DNA of 64,000 nucleotides. Origin: Alphaproteobacteria bacterium (GTDB taxonomy: Bacteria; Pseudomonadota; Alphaproteobacteria; Caedimonadales; UBA1908). Position 1 is the first letter of the stretch. Each line of letters starts with the position of its first letter. A program made the translations under genes and the position numbers. Where the stretch lies: NCBI GenBank assembly GCA_013911655.1, contig JACESU010000001.1, forward strand, positions 833,152 through 897,151, read 5' to 3'. Shown in pieces: positions 17,831 to 27,032 of this stretch. The notes under the pieces are model-generated. The model was not told the DNA's origin, made no database searches, and worked only from the letters and a program-made list of their open reading frames with translations.

Positions 17831-19510
17831 TTACGCTGAACGGACGCGCTGCACAAACGCATTGACGACGCTTTTCAAAACACCTGTTTGCTCTCGAAGC
17901 GTTCCAGCCGCTTTTAAGCTATCTTTTGCCATCCTGTCTGCTTCCTGGGACTCTTTTAAAATCCCTTCTGTGTTAGCAGAAACAGCATTTGTACCCCGAG
18001 AGGCCTCTTCTACGCCGCGCGCAATTTCTTGGGTCGCAGCGCGCTGTTCCTCTACGGACGCCGCCACACTGGCCATGAGCACATTGATTTGTGAAACGCG
18101 ACCTGTGATGGTTTCCATATCAGATTTTGCACTGGTCGTGGATTTCTGAATTTCAGCAATCTGAGAAGAAATTTCTTCCGTCGCTTGAGCCGTTTGGTGC
18201 GCAAGCTCTTTTACTTCTGAGGCAACCACCGCAAATCCTTTTCCAGCCTCACCAGCTCTGGCAGCCTCAATAGTCGCGTTCAGTGCAAGGAGGTTCGTCT
18301 GTGCTGCAATTTGCTGAACAAGTTCTACAACAGAATAAATTCTATCGGCATTTTTTGAGAGAACGACCATGTTGTCACAAGTGCGACTCACTTGAGTATT
18401 GGCTTCATCAGCTTCAATAGAAATGCTCGCTATGCGACTGCTGATTTCCTCAATAGCCAAAGCAAGCTCTTCCGCAGAACCAGACACAGCTTGCACATTT
18501 TTATTAGCGTTTTGTGCGTTGTGGGTCACTGCATTTACTTGTTTCCCCGTTGTTTCAACACTTTGAAAAAGTCTCTCAGATGTTTCTTGCATCTTGACGG
18601 CGTCACTTGCCACCGCACCGACAATACAGTCTACTGATTTTTCGAACTCTTCAGCCAGCTGATGAAGAGCCTCTTTCTTTTCCATTTCTGTTCGCTTTTG
18701 TAAATGACGAGACTCTTCTTCAAGACTGTTTACACGAATCATACTTTCTTTAAAAACTTGAAGTGCTTGTGCCATCTGACCAATTTCATCCAAGCGCTCG
18801 GTGGCGGGAATTGCCCCTGTCAAATCCCCTTGTGTCATATACCCCATAGTCATTGTTACTGCTTGAATGGGCACAACAATACTTTTTGTGACAAAAACAG
18901 CCACAATGGAACCGAGTACAAAAATACCTAAGGACATACCTCCAAGATACAAAAGGTTGCGTAGAAAAACATTCCAAACATCATCCACATAAATCCCTGT
19001 CCCAATCACCCATCCCCACGCTTTAAAGGGCGATACATAACTAATCTTTTCAATAGCAGATTTGCCTTCATCTCGAACCCAGTAATAGGTAACAAACCCG
19101 CCTCCTTTTGCTGCCTTTTCCACGAATGCTTGCATGAAAAGAAATCCGTTTGCATCTTTGCTAGAAAAAGCATTTACCCCACCTTTTTTGGGATGCGCAA
19201 GGAAAACACCTTGCATATTATTCACCCAGAGATAATCCTTATTGTCAGCGCCATACCTTAAAAGACCAATGAGTTTTAGGGCCTGAGATTTTGCTTCTTC
19301 TTCTGGCAGTTGTTTGGCTTGAGCCCGGTTATAGTATTCTAAAGCGATACTTTGAGCGGTTTCCACAATACTTTGTGTTTTTTCTTGGCGATCTTGCATC
19401 AAATTACTATAGATATTATAAAGAGCTATACCAAAAACAACGCTGGAAAGGACAAGAATTGCACACAGCATTACCATAAGTCTTGGTCCAATCCGCAATG
19501 AATTCAGCAT
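17831..19510 (-). CDS. Methyl-accepting chemotaxis protein with periplasmic Cache domain
   Basis: A 559-residue transmembrane chemoreceptor. TM1 is at about residues 9-30. The periplasmic part (about 35-185) is a single Cache domain with the sCache_2 pattern [15 protein letters not shown] and [16 protein letters not shown]2 is at about 190-212, followed by HAMP to about 265 and the signalling helices (about 330-555) with the invariant tip [20 protein letters not shown]. sCache_2 domains commonly bind small carboxylates, but the ligand cannot be read here. It sits directly downstream of the FIST/kinase operon on the same strand with a 54-base gap. Confidence 0.94.
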   Translation of the reverse strand: MLNSLRIGPRLMVMLCAILVLSSVVFGIALYNIYSNLMQDRQEKTQSIVETAQSIALEYYNRAQAKQLPEEEAKSQALKLIGLLRYGADNKDYLWVNNMQGVFLAHPKKGGVNAFSSKDANGFLFMQAFVEKAAKGGGFVTYYWVRDEGKSAIEKISYVSPFKAWGWVIGTGIYVDDVWNVFLRNLLYLGGMSLGIFVLGSIVAVFVTKSIVVPIQAVTMTMGYMTQGDLTGAIPATERLDEIGQMAQALQVFKESMIRVNSLEEESRHLQKRTEMEKKEALHQLAEEFEKSVDCIVGAVASDAVKMQETSERLFQSVETTGKQVNAVTHNAQNANKNVQAVSGSAEELALAIEEISSRIASISIEADEANTQVSRTCDNMVVLSKNADRIYSVVELVQQIAAQTNLLALNATIEAARAGEAGKGFAVVASEVKELAHQTAQATEEISSQIAEIQKSTTSAKSDMETITGRVSQINVLMASVAASVEEQRAATQEIARGVEEASRGTNAVSANTEGILKESQEADRMAKDSLKAAGTLREQTGVLKSVVNAFVQRVRSA

Positions 19511-19564
19511 CTGTTTTCCTCTTCAAAAAATCACTAAAATTCTAAATCAGCTAAGATTAATTTT

Positions 19565-21469
19565 TTACTTACCCATTCGTTTTCTACGGTAGGTGCCTTC
19601 CTCCGCCAAGTATTTCTCTAGAACCATATCAAGCTGCTGAAAACGAAGTGGCTTATTCAAATAATCATCCATTCCAGCGGCAATACATTTTTCCCGGTCC
19701 CCCACAAGTGCATCAGCTGTCAGGGCGACAATGGGTGTTGCTGGCAATGCTTTCGCCTTTTCGTAATCTCTAATACAAGCCGTTGACTCAAAACCATCCA
19801 TTTCAGGCATTTGACAGTCCATTAAAATTAGGTCGTACTCACCCGTTTGGAACATTTCAAATCCGATCCGTCCGTTGTCTGCCATATGAACACCCAGCGC
19901 GTATTTTGCCAGAACTTTTGTAATCAGCATCTGATTGACCTTTACATCCTCTACCACCAAGACTTGTTTATCAGGATATTGGCGAGTGATATCAGCAGAC
20001 GGCGAGGTGTTTGGGTCTTTAATATGAAACACTTCATATTTCGTCAAAAATGAAATTTCTCTTTTTTCGTGTCTTGCTTCCATTAAGACTTGGATAAAAG
20101 TTTTAACTTCACGAGGATAAAACGGTTTTGAAAAAAATCCGCCAATGCCAAGTGTACTCATTTTACTTTGTGAGGGCATCTGCCCTGCGGAAAACATTAA
20201 AATACCCAAACTGTTTTGCAGTAATGGGTTAGCTTGTATTTTCTCCACAAAATCAAGCCCCGTCATTCCATCCAGACGGTAATCAACAATCAAAAGCTCA
20301 AAGGGGTTTCCTGCCTGTTTTGCCTCTAGTAAAACTTTCATAGCATCGTCTGTGGTTTCGCAAAGATGCGTCCCAAGACCAAAACGCTTTAAGTACCCTT
20401 CCATGATGTACCCATTAACGGGATAGTCATCTAAAACTAGGGCATTAATCCCCTTTATATCAAAGTCTGAGTAATGGCACGAAATGTGATTTTTTCCCTC
20501 TTGAAGAAAAAGGCTAAAGTGAAAGGCAGATCCCTTCCCTTCTTCGCTTGTAACTTTGATGCTTCCCCCCATCATTTCAATCAAGCTTTTACTAATGGAA
20601 AGCCCAAGGCCAGTACCACCAAACTTACGTGTGGTACCTTCTTCGGCTTGGGTAAATTTGCTAAAAATATAATCAAGCTTATTTTGAGGAATACCGATTC
20701 CTGTATCTTCAATCCTAAAGCAAAGCTCGATCTGACCTCCTTTGGGCGGCTTGGATTCAACATTCACAAGCACATGCCCTTTGGAGGTAAATTTAATGGC
20801 GTTTCCTGCCAAGTTAATGATAATTTGCCGAATTCTTAGAGGATCTCCTGTTAAGAATTGTGGAACACTCGGATCCACATTCACAAGAAGCTCAATGCAC
20901 TTTTCTTGTGTTTTGAGACGAATCAAATCAGTAATATCTTCAAGCAGGGTATACAAATTGAAACTGATAGGATCAAGCTGTAGTTTTTCAGCTTCAATTT
21001 TTGAAAGATCTAAAATATCATTGATGATATCTAAAAGATTTTCCGCTGATTTTTGAATAATTTGCGCAGTATTACGTTGTTCGGGCGTCAAATTCATTTC
21101 TAAAAGGAGCGATGTCATCCCAAGAACACCGTTCATGGGTGTTCTGATTTCATGGCTCATGTTAGCCAAAAAATCACTTTTTGCACGACTCGCACGCTCA
21201 GCAGTCTCTTTCGCACATGTCATTTCAGCAGTACGTTTTTTTACTTCTTCTTCAAGATGTGTTTTTTGAAAGGTAATCTCTGAATATTGCTCAGACATTT
21301 CATCAGACATAAGTTGCAATGTCCGCTCCGCTCGAAGACGTGCTTGCTCGAAATCTTCATAGGCTTGACTCACCAAAGGCAATAGAGAGGCAACATTTAC
21401 ATGCCCTTCTTGATCCGTAGCTTTCTTCACTTGCCTTTGTAGAATGCGGTGTAACGTATCGTCTCCCAT
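19565..21469 (-). CDS. Hybrid histidine kinase without recognisable input domain (two receiver domains)
   Basis: A 634-residue soluble hybrid kinase. Residues 1-95 are a helical, coiled-coil-like lead-in with no sensor fold I recognise. HisKA follows with phospho-acceptor His106 ([12 protein letters not shown]), then an ATPase domain at about 215-335 ([23 protein letters not shown]). A first receiver at about 355-470 has [10 protein letters not shown], and a second at about 505-625 has [12 protein letters not shown]. Lacking a sensor, it probably takes its input from the FIST protein encoded 24 bases upstream, as in NosP/NahK pairs. Its catalytic and second receiver regions are strikingly similar to those of the MHYT kinase in the same operon. 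Phosphoryl flow probably continues to the free HPt protein encoded divergently. Confidence 0.93.
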   Translation of the reverse strand: MGDDTLHRILQRQVKKATDQEGHVNVASLLPLVSQAYEDFEQARLRAERTLQLMSDEMSEQYSEITFQKTHLEEEVKKRTAEMTCAKETAERASRAKSDFLANMSHEIRTPMNGVLGMTSLLLEMNLTPEQRNTAQIIQKSAENLLDIINDILDLSKIEAEKLQLDPISFNLYTLLEDITDLIRLKTQEKCIELLVNVDPSVPQFLTGDPLRIRQIIINLAGNAIKFTSKGHVLVNVESKPPKGGQIELCFRIEDTGIGIPQNKLDYIFSKFTQAEEGTTRKFGGTGLGLSISKSLIEMMGGSIKVTSEEGKGSAFHFSLFLQEGKNHISCHYSDFDIKGINALVLDDYPVNGYIMEGYLKRFGLGTHLCETTDDAMKVLLEAKQAGNPFELLIVDYRLDGMTGLDFVEKIQANPLLQNSLGILMFSAGQMPSQSKMSTLGIGGFFSKPFYPREVKTFIQVLMEARHEKREISFLTKYEVFHIKDPNTSPSADITRQYPDKQVLVVEDVKVNQMLITKVLAKYALGVHMADNGRIGFEMFQTGEYDLILMDCQMPEMDGFESTACIRDYEKAKALPATPIVALTADALVGDREKCIAAGMDDYLNKPLRFQQLDMVLEKYLAEEGTYRRKRMGK

Positions 21470-21493
21470 AATGCCTGTCCTTTACTTTCTGAC

Positions 21494-22651
21494 CTATGCT
21501 TGGGTGCGTTCTGAAAGGAGTGTAATTGTCATGGTTTGATTGTGAAATCCACACTTGCCGGTAGACCTATGGTGCCCTATTTCTCCGTACGAATAATAAC
21601 CAATGGTTGAAACCCTTTTATCAAACCGCTCTTCTATCGCTTCTACTTCGTCTGCAACCGATTGTCCCATAAGAACTTTTCGGCCAATACAGCTGACAAG
21701 AAGGGCAACTGCTTTTTGGCCTTCACTTTCTTCTAAAGAGGAATGTTTTATGGCCAGTGACGCCGCCTCTTCAGCACCGTCAATAAGATGATTAAAATCC
21801 CCCTTCATCAACCGCGCCACATATCCCTGAGGTACGTCGCCCGCAAAAATAAGAGACTGATCTTCCTCGTTCATGCCAATAATCGTACGAACGATATCGT
21901 GATCAGACCCTTTGTCTGGGCGAATGTTTAAAGGGAAATAAAGCGCGCTTCTTGGAAGATCTTTGGCCTCTTCACCTAAATATTCCTTGTAAAGTTTTAA
22001 GGCCGGCTTTCCATCAAGTTCATAAAGGATATTGTTTTCTGCTTTTGAAATCACGCGCTCAGGTCCAAAAGGATCCCATCCTCCGACACTCCCATAACTG
22101 ACCTCAACGCTGTCACCATAAAAGCCAACAGCGGCAATGACTTTGTCAGAAATGCTTTCATCAAGCCCCACAAAGGTCTGACCAAACTGTGCGTCCATAT
22201 CAGCAGCAAATCCCCCCGTCACAATCACATGTTCAGGGATCATTTCAAAAAAACCTTTAACCAAATCACTGCCGATAACATAGGATCCCACACTGAGCAC
22301 AAAAATTGATTTGAGATCTGGTGCGTTTAAGGCTTCTCCTAAATGTTTCCCAACGGCAAAAGAATCTTCCATCTTGTCAATAGTCGCCTGCGCGCTTTTT
22401 ACTCGAAATTCACGGGGTTCAATGGCCGTGACCACAAGGGTATTTTCTTGGACCTCTCCATTAAAAATTTCCCCCCCAGAGCTACACCCCAGAAGAAGTG
22501 CATTAGAATAGTGGGACTTGAGTTCTTTTAGCACGTTGCCATCTTCTAAGAGATGCTTTGCTGCGAAATAGATCACAACTGCTGCTTGTTGAAGAGAGGG
22601 CTCTGCGCTCCATCCCCTTGACTCTTGCCATGTTAGATGCTCAACCTTCAT
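21494..22651 (-). CDS. FIST-domain sensory protein (possibly NosP-like)
   Basis: A 385-residue cytosolic protein made of FIST_N (about 15-215; LLLGCSSGGEIFNGEV and IVTGGFAADMDAQFGQTFV) and FIST_C (about 225-365; ending GYYSYGEIGHH and HNQTMTITLLSE). FIST proteins bind small ligands and act as detached sensors. The NosP subgroup binds haem and reports nitric oxide to a neighbouring hybrid kinase. The gene order here (kinase, FIST, kinase) fits that model, but haem binding cannot be read from sequence alone. Its start overlaps the end of the upstream MHYT kinase gene by 11 bases, so translation is coupled. Alternative ligands, such as amino acids, are possible. Confidence 0.9.
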   Translation of the reverse strand: MKVEHLTWQESRGWSAEPSLQQAAVVIYFAAKHLLEDGNVLKELKSHYSNALLLGCSSGGEIFNGEVQENTLVVTAIEPREFRVKSAQATIDKMEDSFAVGKHLGEALNAPDLKSIFVLSVGSYVIGSDLVKGFFEMIPEHVIVTGGFAADMDAQFGQTFVGLDESISDKVIAAVGFYGDSVEVSYGSVGGWDPFGPERVISKAENNILYELDGKPALKLYKEYLGEEAKDLPRSALYFPLNIRPDKGSDHDIVRTIIGMNEEDQSLIFAGDVPQGYVARLMKGDFNHLIDGAEEAASLAIKHSSLEESEGQKAVALLVSCIGRKVLMGQSVADEVEAIEERFDKRVSTIGYYSYGEIGHHRSTGKCGFHNQTMTITLLSERTQA

Positions 22652-25600
22652 GAATTCTGCCCTCCTGTCTTTGTATGGGTTTATTCTCTAGCCATTCTTC
22701 CAAAGCTTTTGCCAGCTGGGGAAACCGAATGGGTTTATTCAAATAGTCATCCATCCCTGCCGCCAAACATTTTTCCCGGTCCCCCACAAGCGCGTCCGCT
22801 GTCAGCGCCACAATGGGGATGTGCCCAATATTTCTTTGCGCTTCAAATTGTCGGATCACTTTTGTGGCCTCAAAGCCATCCATTTCTGGCATCTGACAAT
22901 CCATAAAAATCATGTCATAATCACCCGTTTGGAACATTTCAAATCCGATCCGTCCGTTATCTGCGATTTCCACCGCAAGATCATGCTTTGTGAGAATTTT
23001 TGTAATCAACATCTGATTTACTTTAACGTCCTCTACAACAAGCACGCGCTTTCCGGTATATTTTTTATTTTCTTTTTGATCACCATTCATGACGATATCA
23101 GGATTTTGTAAACGAAGTACTTCTTGTTTTGTCAAAAACGGAATAGCCTTGTTGTTCTTTTTAGCCTCCATCAACACCTGTAAAAACGCTTTAACTTCTT
23201 GGGGATAGAAGGGCTTTGAAAAGAATGAAGCGATTCCTGCTTGTTCAAGTTTGCTTTGGGAGGGCATTTGTGCAGCTGAAAACATCAAAAGGATCAAACT
23301 ATTTTTAAGCCCTTCATCCTTTTGAATTTCTTTCGCAAACTCGAGACCCGTCATCCCCTCAAGATAGTAATCCACAAATGCCATGTGGTACGGTGAGCCC
23401 ATATCTTGAGCATTGTGCACCTCTTTGAGCGCATCTTCCGCCGTCCTAGTAAGAAATACGTCAATGCCAAAACGATCAAGGTATTGCTTCATGATTTCAG
23501 CATTGACGGCGTAATCGTCAATCACAATGGCACGAAGACCCTTAAGGTCATAGCCTGTGTCTTTAAACTGCGCTTTACTGGCAGTGCCTTCTTTTAAGAT
23601 TAAGGTGAAATGAAAGACAGAGCCTTGACCTTCCACACTTGAAACATCCACGGTGCCTTCCATCATTTCTATCAGACTTTTACTAATGGAAAGTCCAAGA
23701 CCTGTTCCTCCAAACTTCCTTGTTGTCCCCTCTTCTGCTTGGGTAAACTTGCTGAAAATATAGGCGATTTTTTCTTGAGGAATACCAATACCTGTATCTT
23801 CAACGCGGAAATCTAGACAAAGACGGCCATCCTCTCTTTTCACAGAAGAAACCGCAATCATCACATGACCTTTAGACGTGAATTTTGTCGCATTTCCCAC
23901 AAGATTCAAAAGAATCTGCCGCACGCGTACAGGATCGCCCTGTAAAAATTGTGGGACAGTTGGATCAACATGTACCAAAAGTTCTATAGCTTTTTCTTGG
24001 GTTTTCAATTTAATAAGATCTGTCAGATCCTCAAGAAGTGTGTAAAGATTAAAGTCGATGGTCTCTAGCTGTAACTTTTCCGCTTCAATTTTTGATAAAT
24101 CTAAAATATCGTTAATAATATCAAGAAGATTTTCTGCTGACTTTTGAATAATGAGCGCTGTGCTTTTTTGCTCTTGTGTAAGATCCATATCAAGAAGCAG
24201 AGCTGTCATTCCTAAAACACCGTTCATGGGCGTTCTAATTTCGTGACTCATATTGGCCAAGAAATCACTTTTTGCTCTATTCGCATGCTCTGCAAGTTCC
24301 TTAGAGCGTTTTAATTCTTTAGTATAGCTTTGTAGAGATTTCTCATGAAGCTTATGGGACGTAATATCATTACAATAGATAATGTACGACTCTCTTTTAG
24401 AGGCCACCATTTTGAGGATTTTAAATTCATAGAAATGACTATTCAGCTTCACCTCTTCTTCTGTCGAAGATAAGTTTTTTTCTAACATTTTTAATTGAAT
24501 AATCTTATAAGCACTCTTTACTAAAGGATGAAAAGAGGTTGATTCCATAAGCGTTGGAAATCGGTTCAAGGCACTCTGGTTTGCATACACGACGCCCTTT
24601 CCTACCATAACCTCAAAAATAGGCATTGGATCATTTTCAGGGAAAAGGGCGAGCCGCTCTATTTCTTGTTTCCATTTTTTGATACTTCGAATCGAGTAAT
24701 ACCAGGACAATCCTAGAATCGTCACTGCTGGAATCAAGACATAGAACGTAGACATGTTCTGCTCGCCTATCTTGATAATGTCCTTTTCTAGAAGGGCAAA
24801 ACTAGCAGTCGCTTCAAAGGCAGATAAGGCACTCTCGATATGCTCGCGCATCGAGAGAACATTTTGACAAACGTAAGCCACAAGGCAAAAAGACAAGAGC
24901 AAGCTGATGTAAAGAAGCGCCTGTGGAAAGTCGCCTATTTTGCCACGCTTTTTTGCAGCTGCAAGTTGCTTTAGATGAGTTGAAAACGCGAGAGAAGACC
25001 CAAGACTTAAGGAGGTCATAATGGTAATGGCATAGGCAAGCTTATCAAAAGACTGGTCGCTGGCATACCGACAATCCGCAAACGGAACGAAGACTGAGGC
25101 CGCCATTCCTGTATAGTGCATACCGCAAATGGCGGCCCCCATAATAGCTGAGGCGCCTATCATATAGGGCGTGCGTTTAGGCCCTTTGGGAATATTAAAA
25201 GCAATCATAAGGGCAGCGCCCGACGCGACAACAGCGATCAACGCTGAGAGAGCAAAAAGACCCGGTTTATAGAGAAGTGTTGCATCCATTTCCATAGCAG
25301 CCATGCCGACATAGTGCATCAGGCAAATTCCTGTTCCCAAAAGAATAGAACTAACCCCGATGGTTTTCACACTCGGTGTGTTATCCCGGATAATCTCAAA
25401 AACGAAATAAGCAACCGCCATCGCCACAAGAAGGGAAAAAAGCGTAAGTTCTGTGTCATAATGCATCAGCATTCGCATTTTGAAAGATAGCATTCCAATA
25501 AAATGCATGGACCAAATTCCGACGCCAAAAACAAAACTGCCACATGCCATGACAACACTTTGTTTGATAACAAGCTTTTTACTTCTAAGGTGCGTCACAA

Positions 25601-25724
25601 GATCTAAGGCAAAATACGAAGAGATCGTTGCCACAAGGTATGAAAAAATCACAAAGGTGACGTCATAGGTGCCGTGTTCAGCATTTAATGGAATATTTTC
25701 TATAAAAAACGAAGACACTAACAT
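22641..25724 (-). CDS. MHYT-domain membrane hybrid histidine kinase
   Basis: A 1027-residue sensor kinase. The N-terminal MHYT module (about residues 10-250) has seven predicted helices and three repeats of the metal-binding motif: MHFIGM, MHYVGM and MHYTGM. MHYT domains are thought to sense oxygen, CO or NO through bound copper. Two further helices (about 275-295 and 325-345) flank a short external loop. A PAS-like segment (PMPIFEVMVG...YANQSAL) precedes HisKA with His494 ([12 protein letters not shown]), an ATPase domain ([22 protein letters not shown]) and two receivers ([22 protein letters not shown]). It is the first gene of a three-gene operon. The 100-base gap to the divergent response-regulator gene must hold both promoters. 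Confidence 0.95.
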   Translation of the reverse strand: MLVSSFFIENIPLNAEHGTYDVTFVIFSYLVATISSYFALDLVTHLRSKKLVIKQSVVMACGSFVFGVGIWSMHFIGMLSFKMRMLMHYDTELTLFSLLVAMAVAYFVFEIIRDNTPSVKTIGVSSILLGTGICLMHYVGMAAMEMDATLLYKPGLFALSALIAVVASGAALMIAFNIPKGPKRTPYMIGASAIMGAAICGMHYTGMAASVFVPFADCRYASDQSFDKLAYAITIMTSLSLGSSLAFSTHLKQLAAAKKRGKIGDFPQALLYISLLLSFCLVAYVCQNVLSMREHIESALSAFEATASFALLEKDIIKIGEQNMSTFYVLIPAVTILGLSWYYSIRSIKKWKQEIERLALFPENDPMPIFEVMVGKGVVYANQSALNRFPTLMESTSFHPLVKSAYKIIQLKMLEKNLSSTEEEVKLNSHFYEFKILKMVASKRESYIIYCNDITSHKLHEKSLQSYTKELKRSKELAEHANRAKSDFLANMSHEIRTPMNGVLGMTALLLDMDLTQEQKSTALIIQKSAENLLDIINDILDLSKIEAEKLQLETIDFNLYTLLEDLTDLIKLKTQEKAIELLVHVDPTVPQFLQGDPVRVRQILLNLVGNATKFTSKGHVMIAVSSVKREDGRLCLDFRVEDTGIGIPQEKIAYIFSKFTQAEEGTTRKFGGTGLGLSISKSLIEMMEGTVDVSSVEGQGSVFHFTLILKEGTASKAQFKDTGYDLKGLRAIVIDDYAVNAEIMKQYLDRFGIDVFLTRTAEDALKEVHNAQDMGSPYHMAFVDYYLEGMTGLEFAKEIQKDEGLKNSLILLMFSAAQMPSQSKLEQAGIASFFSKPFYPQEVKAFLQVLMEAKKNNKAIPFLTKQEVLRLQNPDIVMNGDQKENKKYTGKRVLVVEDVKVNQMLITKILTKHDLAVEIADNGRIGFEMFQTGDYDMIFMDCQMPEMDGFEATKVIRQFEAQRNIGHIPIVALTADALVGDREKCLAAGMDDYLNKPIRFPQLAKALEEWLENKPIQRQEGRIHEG

Positions 25725-25825
25725 GTTTTTTTTAAACCTTTTTTAAAAAAAAGCGCGAATATCTTGCGCTACCTCCCACTAGTACTTTATCATCATAGGA
25801 TGGAGGCAAGAAAAGGTTTTTATGA

Positions 25826-26692
25826 ATGCTCGTTAAATCTATTGACCGAGACGCAGAAAAAGTCTTGATGGATACAGTAGACGCGTGTGCACGCATGCCC
25901 TCGCAAAAAGGGCAGATCCTTTTTTGTGCCTTTTCTGCATTAGAAGAATCCATTCCTCCGAAGGTGTTAAATGAAACACTCAAAAGCGTTTTAAGCGACC
26001 AGGAAGCTGAGTGTTATGTGTGCTCAGACCGAGATACTTTTATTTACTGGAAAACTTCCTTAGAGAACGAACACTCTCTAATCATAAAAGCCATTCAAGA
26101 TAATTACCCTCGAGCGTTTTTATCGGTAAGACCCGATAAAATTTTCAAATCCTTTAATACGTCTACTGAAATCGAAGATCTTCGCTCTATGATTCTTGGC
26201 AAAATTGCGCTCCTCACAAAAACAACGAGTCCACAAGAACAAAAACAGAATCTCTTGTCTTTAAGCCCTCTTCAAAGTACGCTCCTTAAAAAAGCGCAAG
26301 AACGGCGTGCAACTCGTTCAAAAACAGAAATCCTTGTTGTAGAAGATCAAGATTTTTCCAGAAAACTCTTGATGGGACTCATGCAAAAAGAACACCTTTG
26401 CTATGGGGCGAAAAATGCAGCAGAAGCAATACAGTATTTTGTGGAACAAGCGCCTGATATTATTTTTCTCGATATTGAACTACCCGACCATGACGGACAC
26501 TGTCTTGCAAAACTCTTTAGACAGCTAGATACGCGTGCGTTCATTGTCATGGTGACAGGAAACAATTATCAAAAAGATGTGGACCGTGCCAAAGAAAACG
26601 GCGTGAATGGCTTTATTGCAAAACCTTATAATAAACAGAGCATCTATAATGCAGTTCAAAGTTTTTTACAATCAAAACAAGGAAGGGCGTAA
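25826..26692 (+). CDS. Response regulator with unrecognised N-terminal domain
   Basis: A 288-residue protein. The C-terminal receiver (about residues 168-285) has the acidic pair in ILVVEDQD, phospho-acceptor Asp216 in IIFLDIELPDHDG, the Thr of MVTGNN and the Lys of IAKPY. The N-terminal 110 residues look like a compact alpha/beta domain (LFCAFSALEES, AECYVCSDRDTFIYW) that I do not recognise, followed by a helical linker. No DNA-binding output domain is present. The ATG at 25826 is used because the ATG four bases earlier hits a stop. It starts a three-gene operon with the HPt and GGDEF-EAL genes, divergent from the hybrid kinases. Confidence 0.9.
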   Translation: MLVKSIDRDAEKVLMDTVDACARMPSQKGQILFCAFSALEESIPPKVLNETLKSVLSDQEAECYVCSDRDTFIYWKTSLENEHSLIIKAIQDNYPRAFLSVRPDKIFKSFNTSTEIEDLRSMILGKIALLTKTTSPQEQKQNLLSLSPLQSTLLKKAQERRATRSKTEILVVEDQDFSRKLLMGLMQKEHLCYGAKNAAEAIQYFVEQAPDIIFLDIELPDHDGHCLAKLFRQLDTRAFIVMVTGNNYQKDVDRAKENGVNGFIAKPYNKQSIYNAVQSFLQSKQGRA

Positions 26693-26693
26693 T

Positions 26694-27029
26694 ATGGAAA
26701 CACCCGTGAATTTGGATAACTTACGCGAAATGACTGATGGAGACCGCGAGTTAGAAGAAGCCTTGTTTCAAGAATTTTTCTCTTCAGCAGCAGAGTTGCT
26801 CTCGCAACTAACTCAAGCTGTGCAAACAAACAACACCGAGGGATGGCGCGCTGCAGCGCATGCGCTTAAAGGAACTTCTTATAACTTGGGTGCAAAAAAA
26901 CTCGGTGATTATTGTAAAATTGCCCAAGAACAGAATGACGCTTCTCGCAATACGAAAGAAGAGATCCTTCAAAATATTAGCAGCGAATATGAACGCGTGC
27001 GCGCCTATATTGATGCAGGGGAGTATTAA
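26694..27029 (+). CDS. Histidine phosphotransfer (HPt) protein
   Basis: A 111-residue free-standing HPt carrier. The phospho-accepting His56 lies in AAAHALKGTSYNLGAKKL, the classic HPt helix with the H-x-L-K-G-x-S motif. It would shuttle phosphoryl groups between receiver domains of the two hybrid kinases opposite and the response regulator upstream. The gene begins one base after the regulator's stop codon and is followed after three bases by the GGDEF-EAL gene, so expression is tightly coupled. The ribosome site (GGAAGGG, 26681-26687) lies inside the end of the preceding gene. Confidence 0.95.
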   Translation: METPVNLDNLREMTDGDRELEEALFQEFFSSAAELLSQLTQAVQTNNTEGWRAAAHALKGTSYNLGAKKLGDYCKIAQEQNDASRNTKEEILQNISSEYERVRAYIDAGEY

Positions 27030-27032
27030 TTT

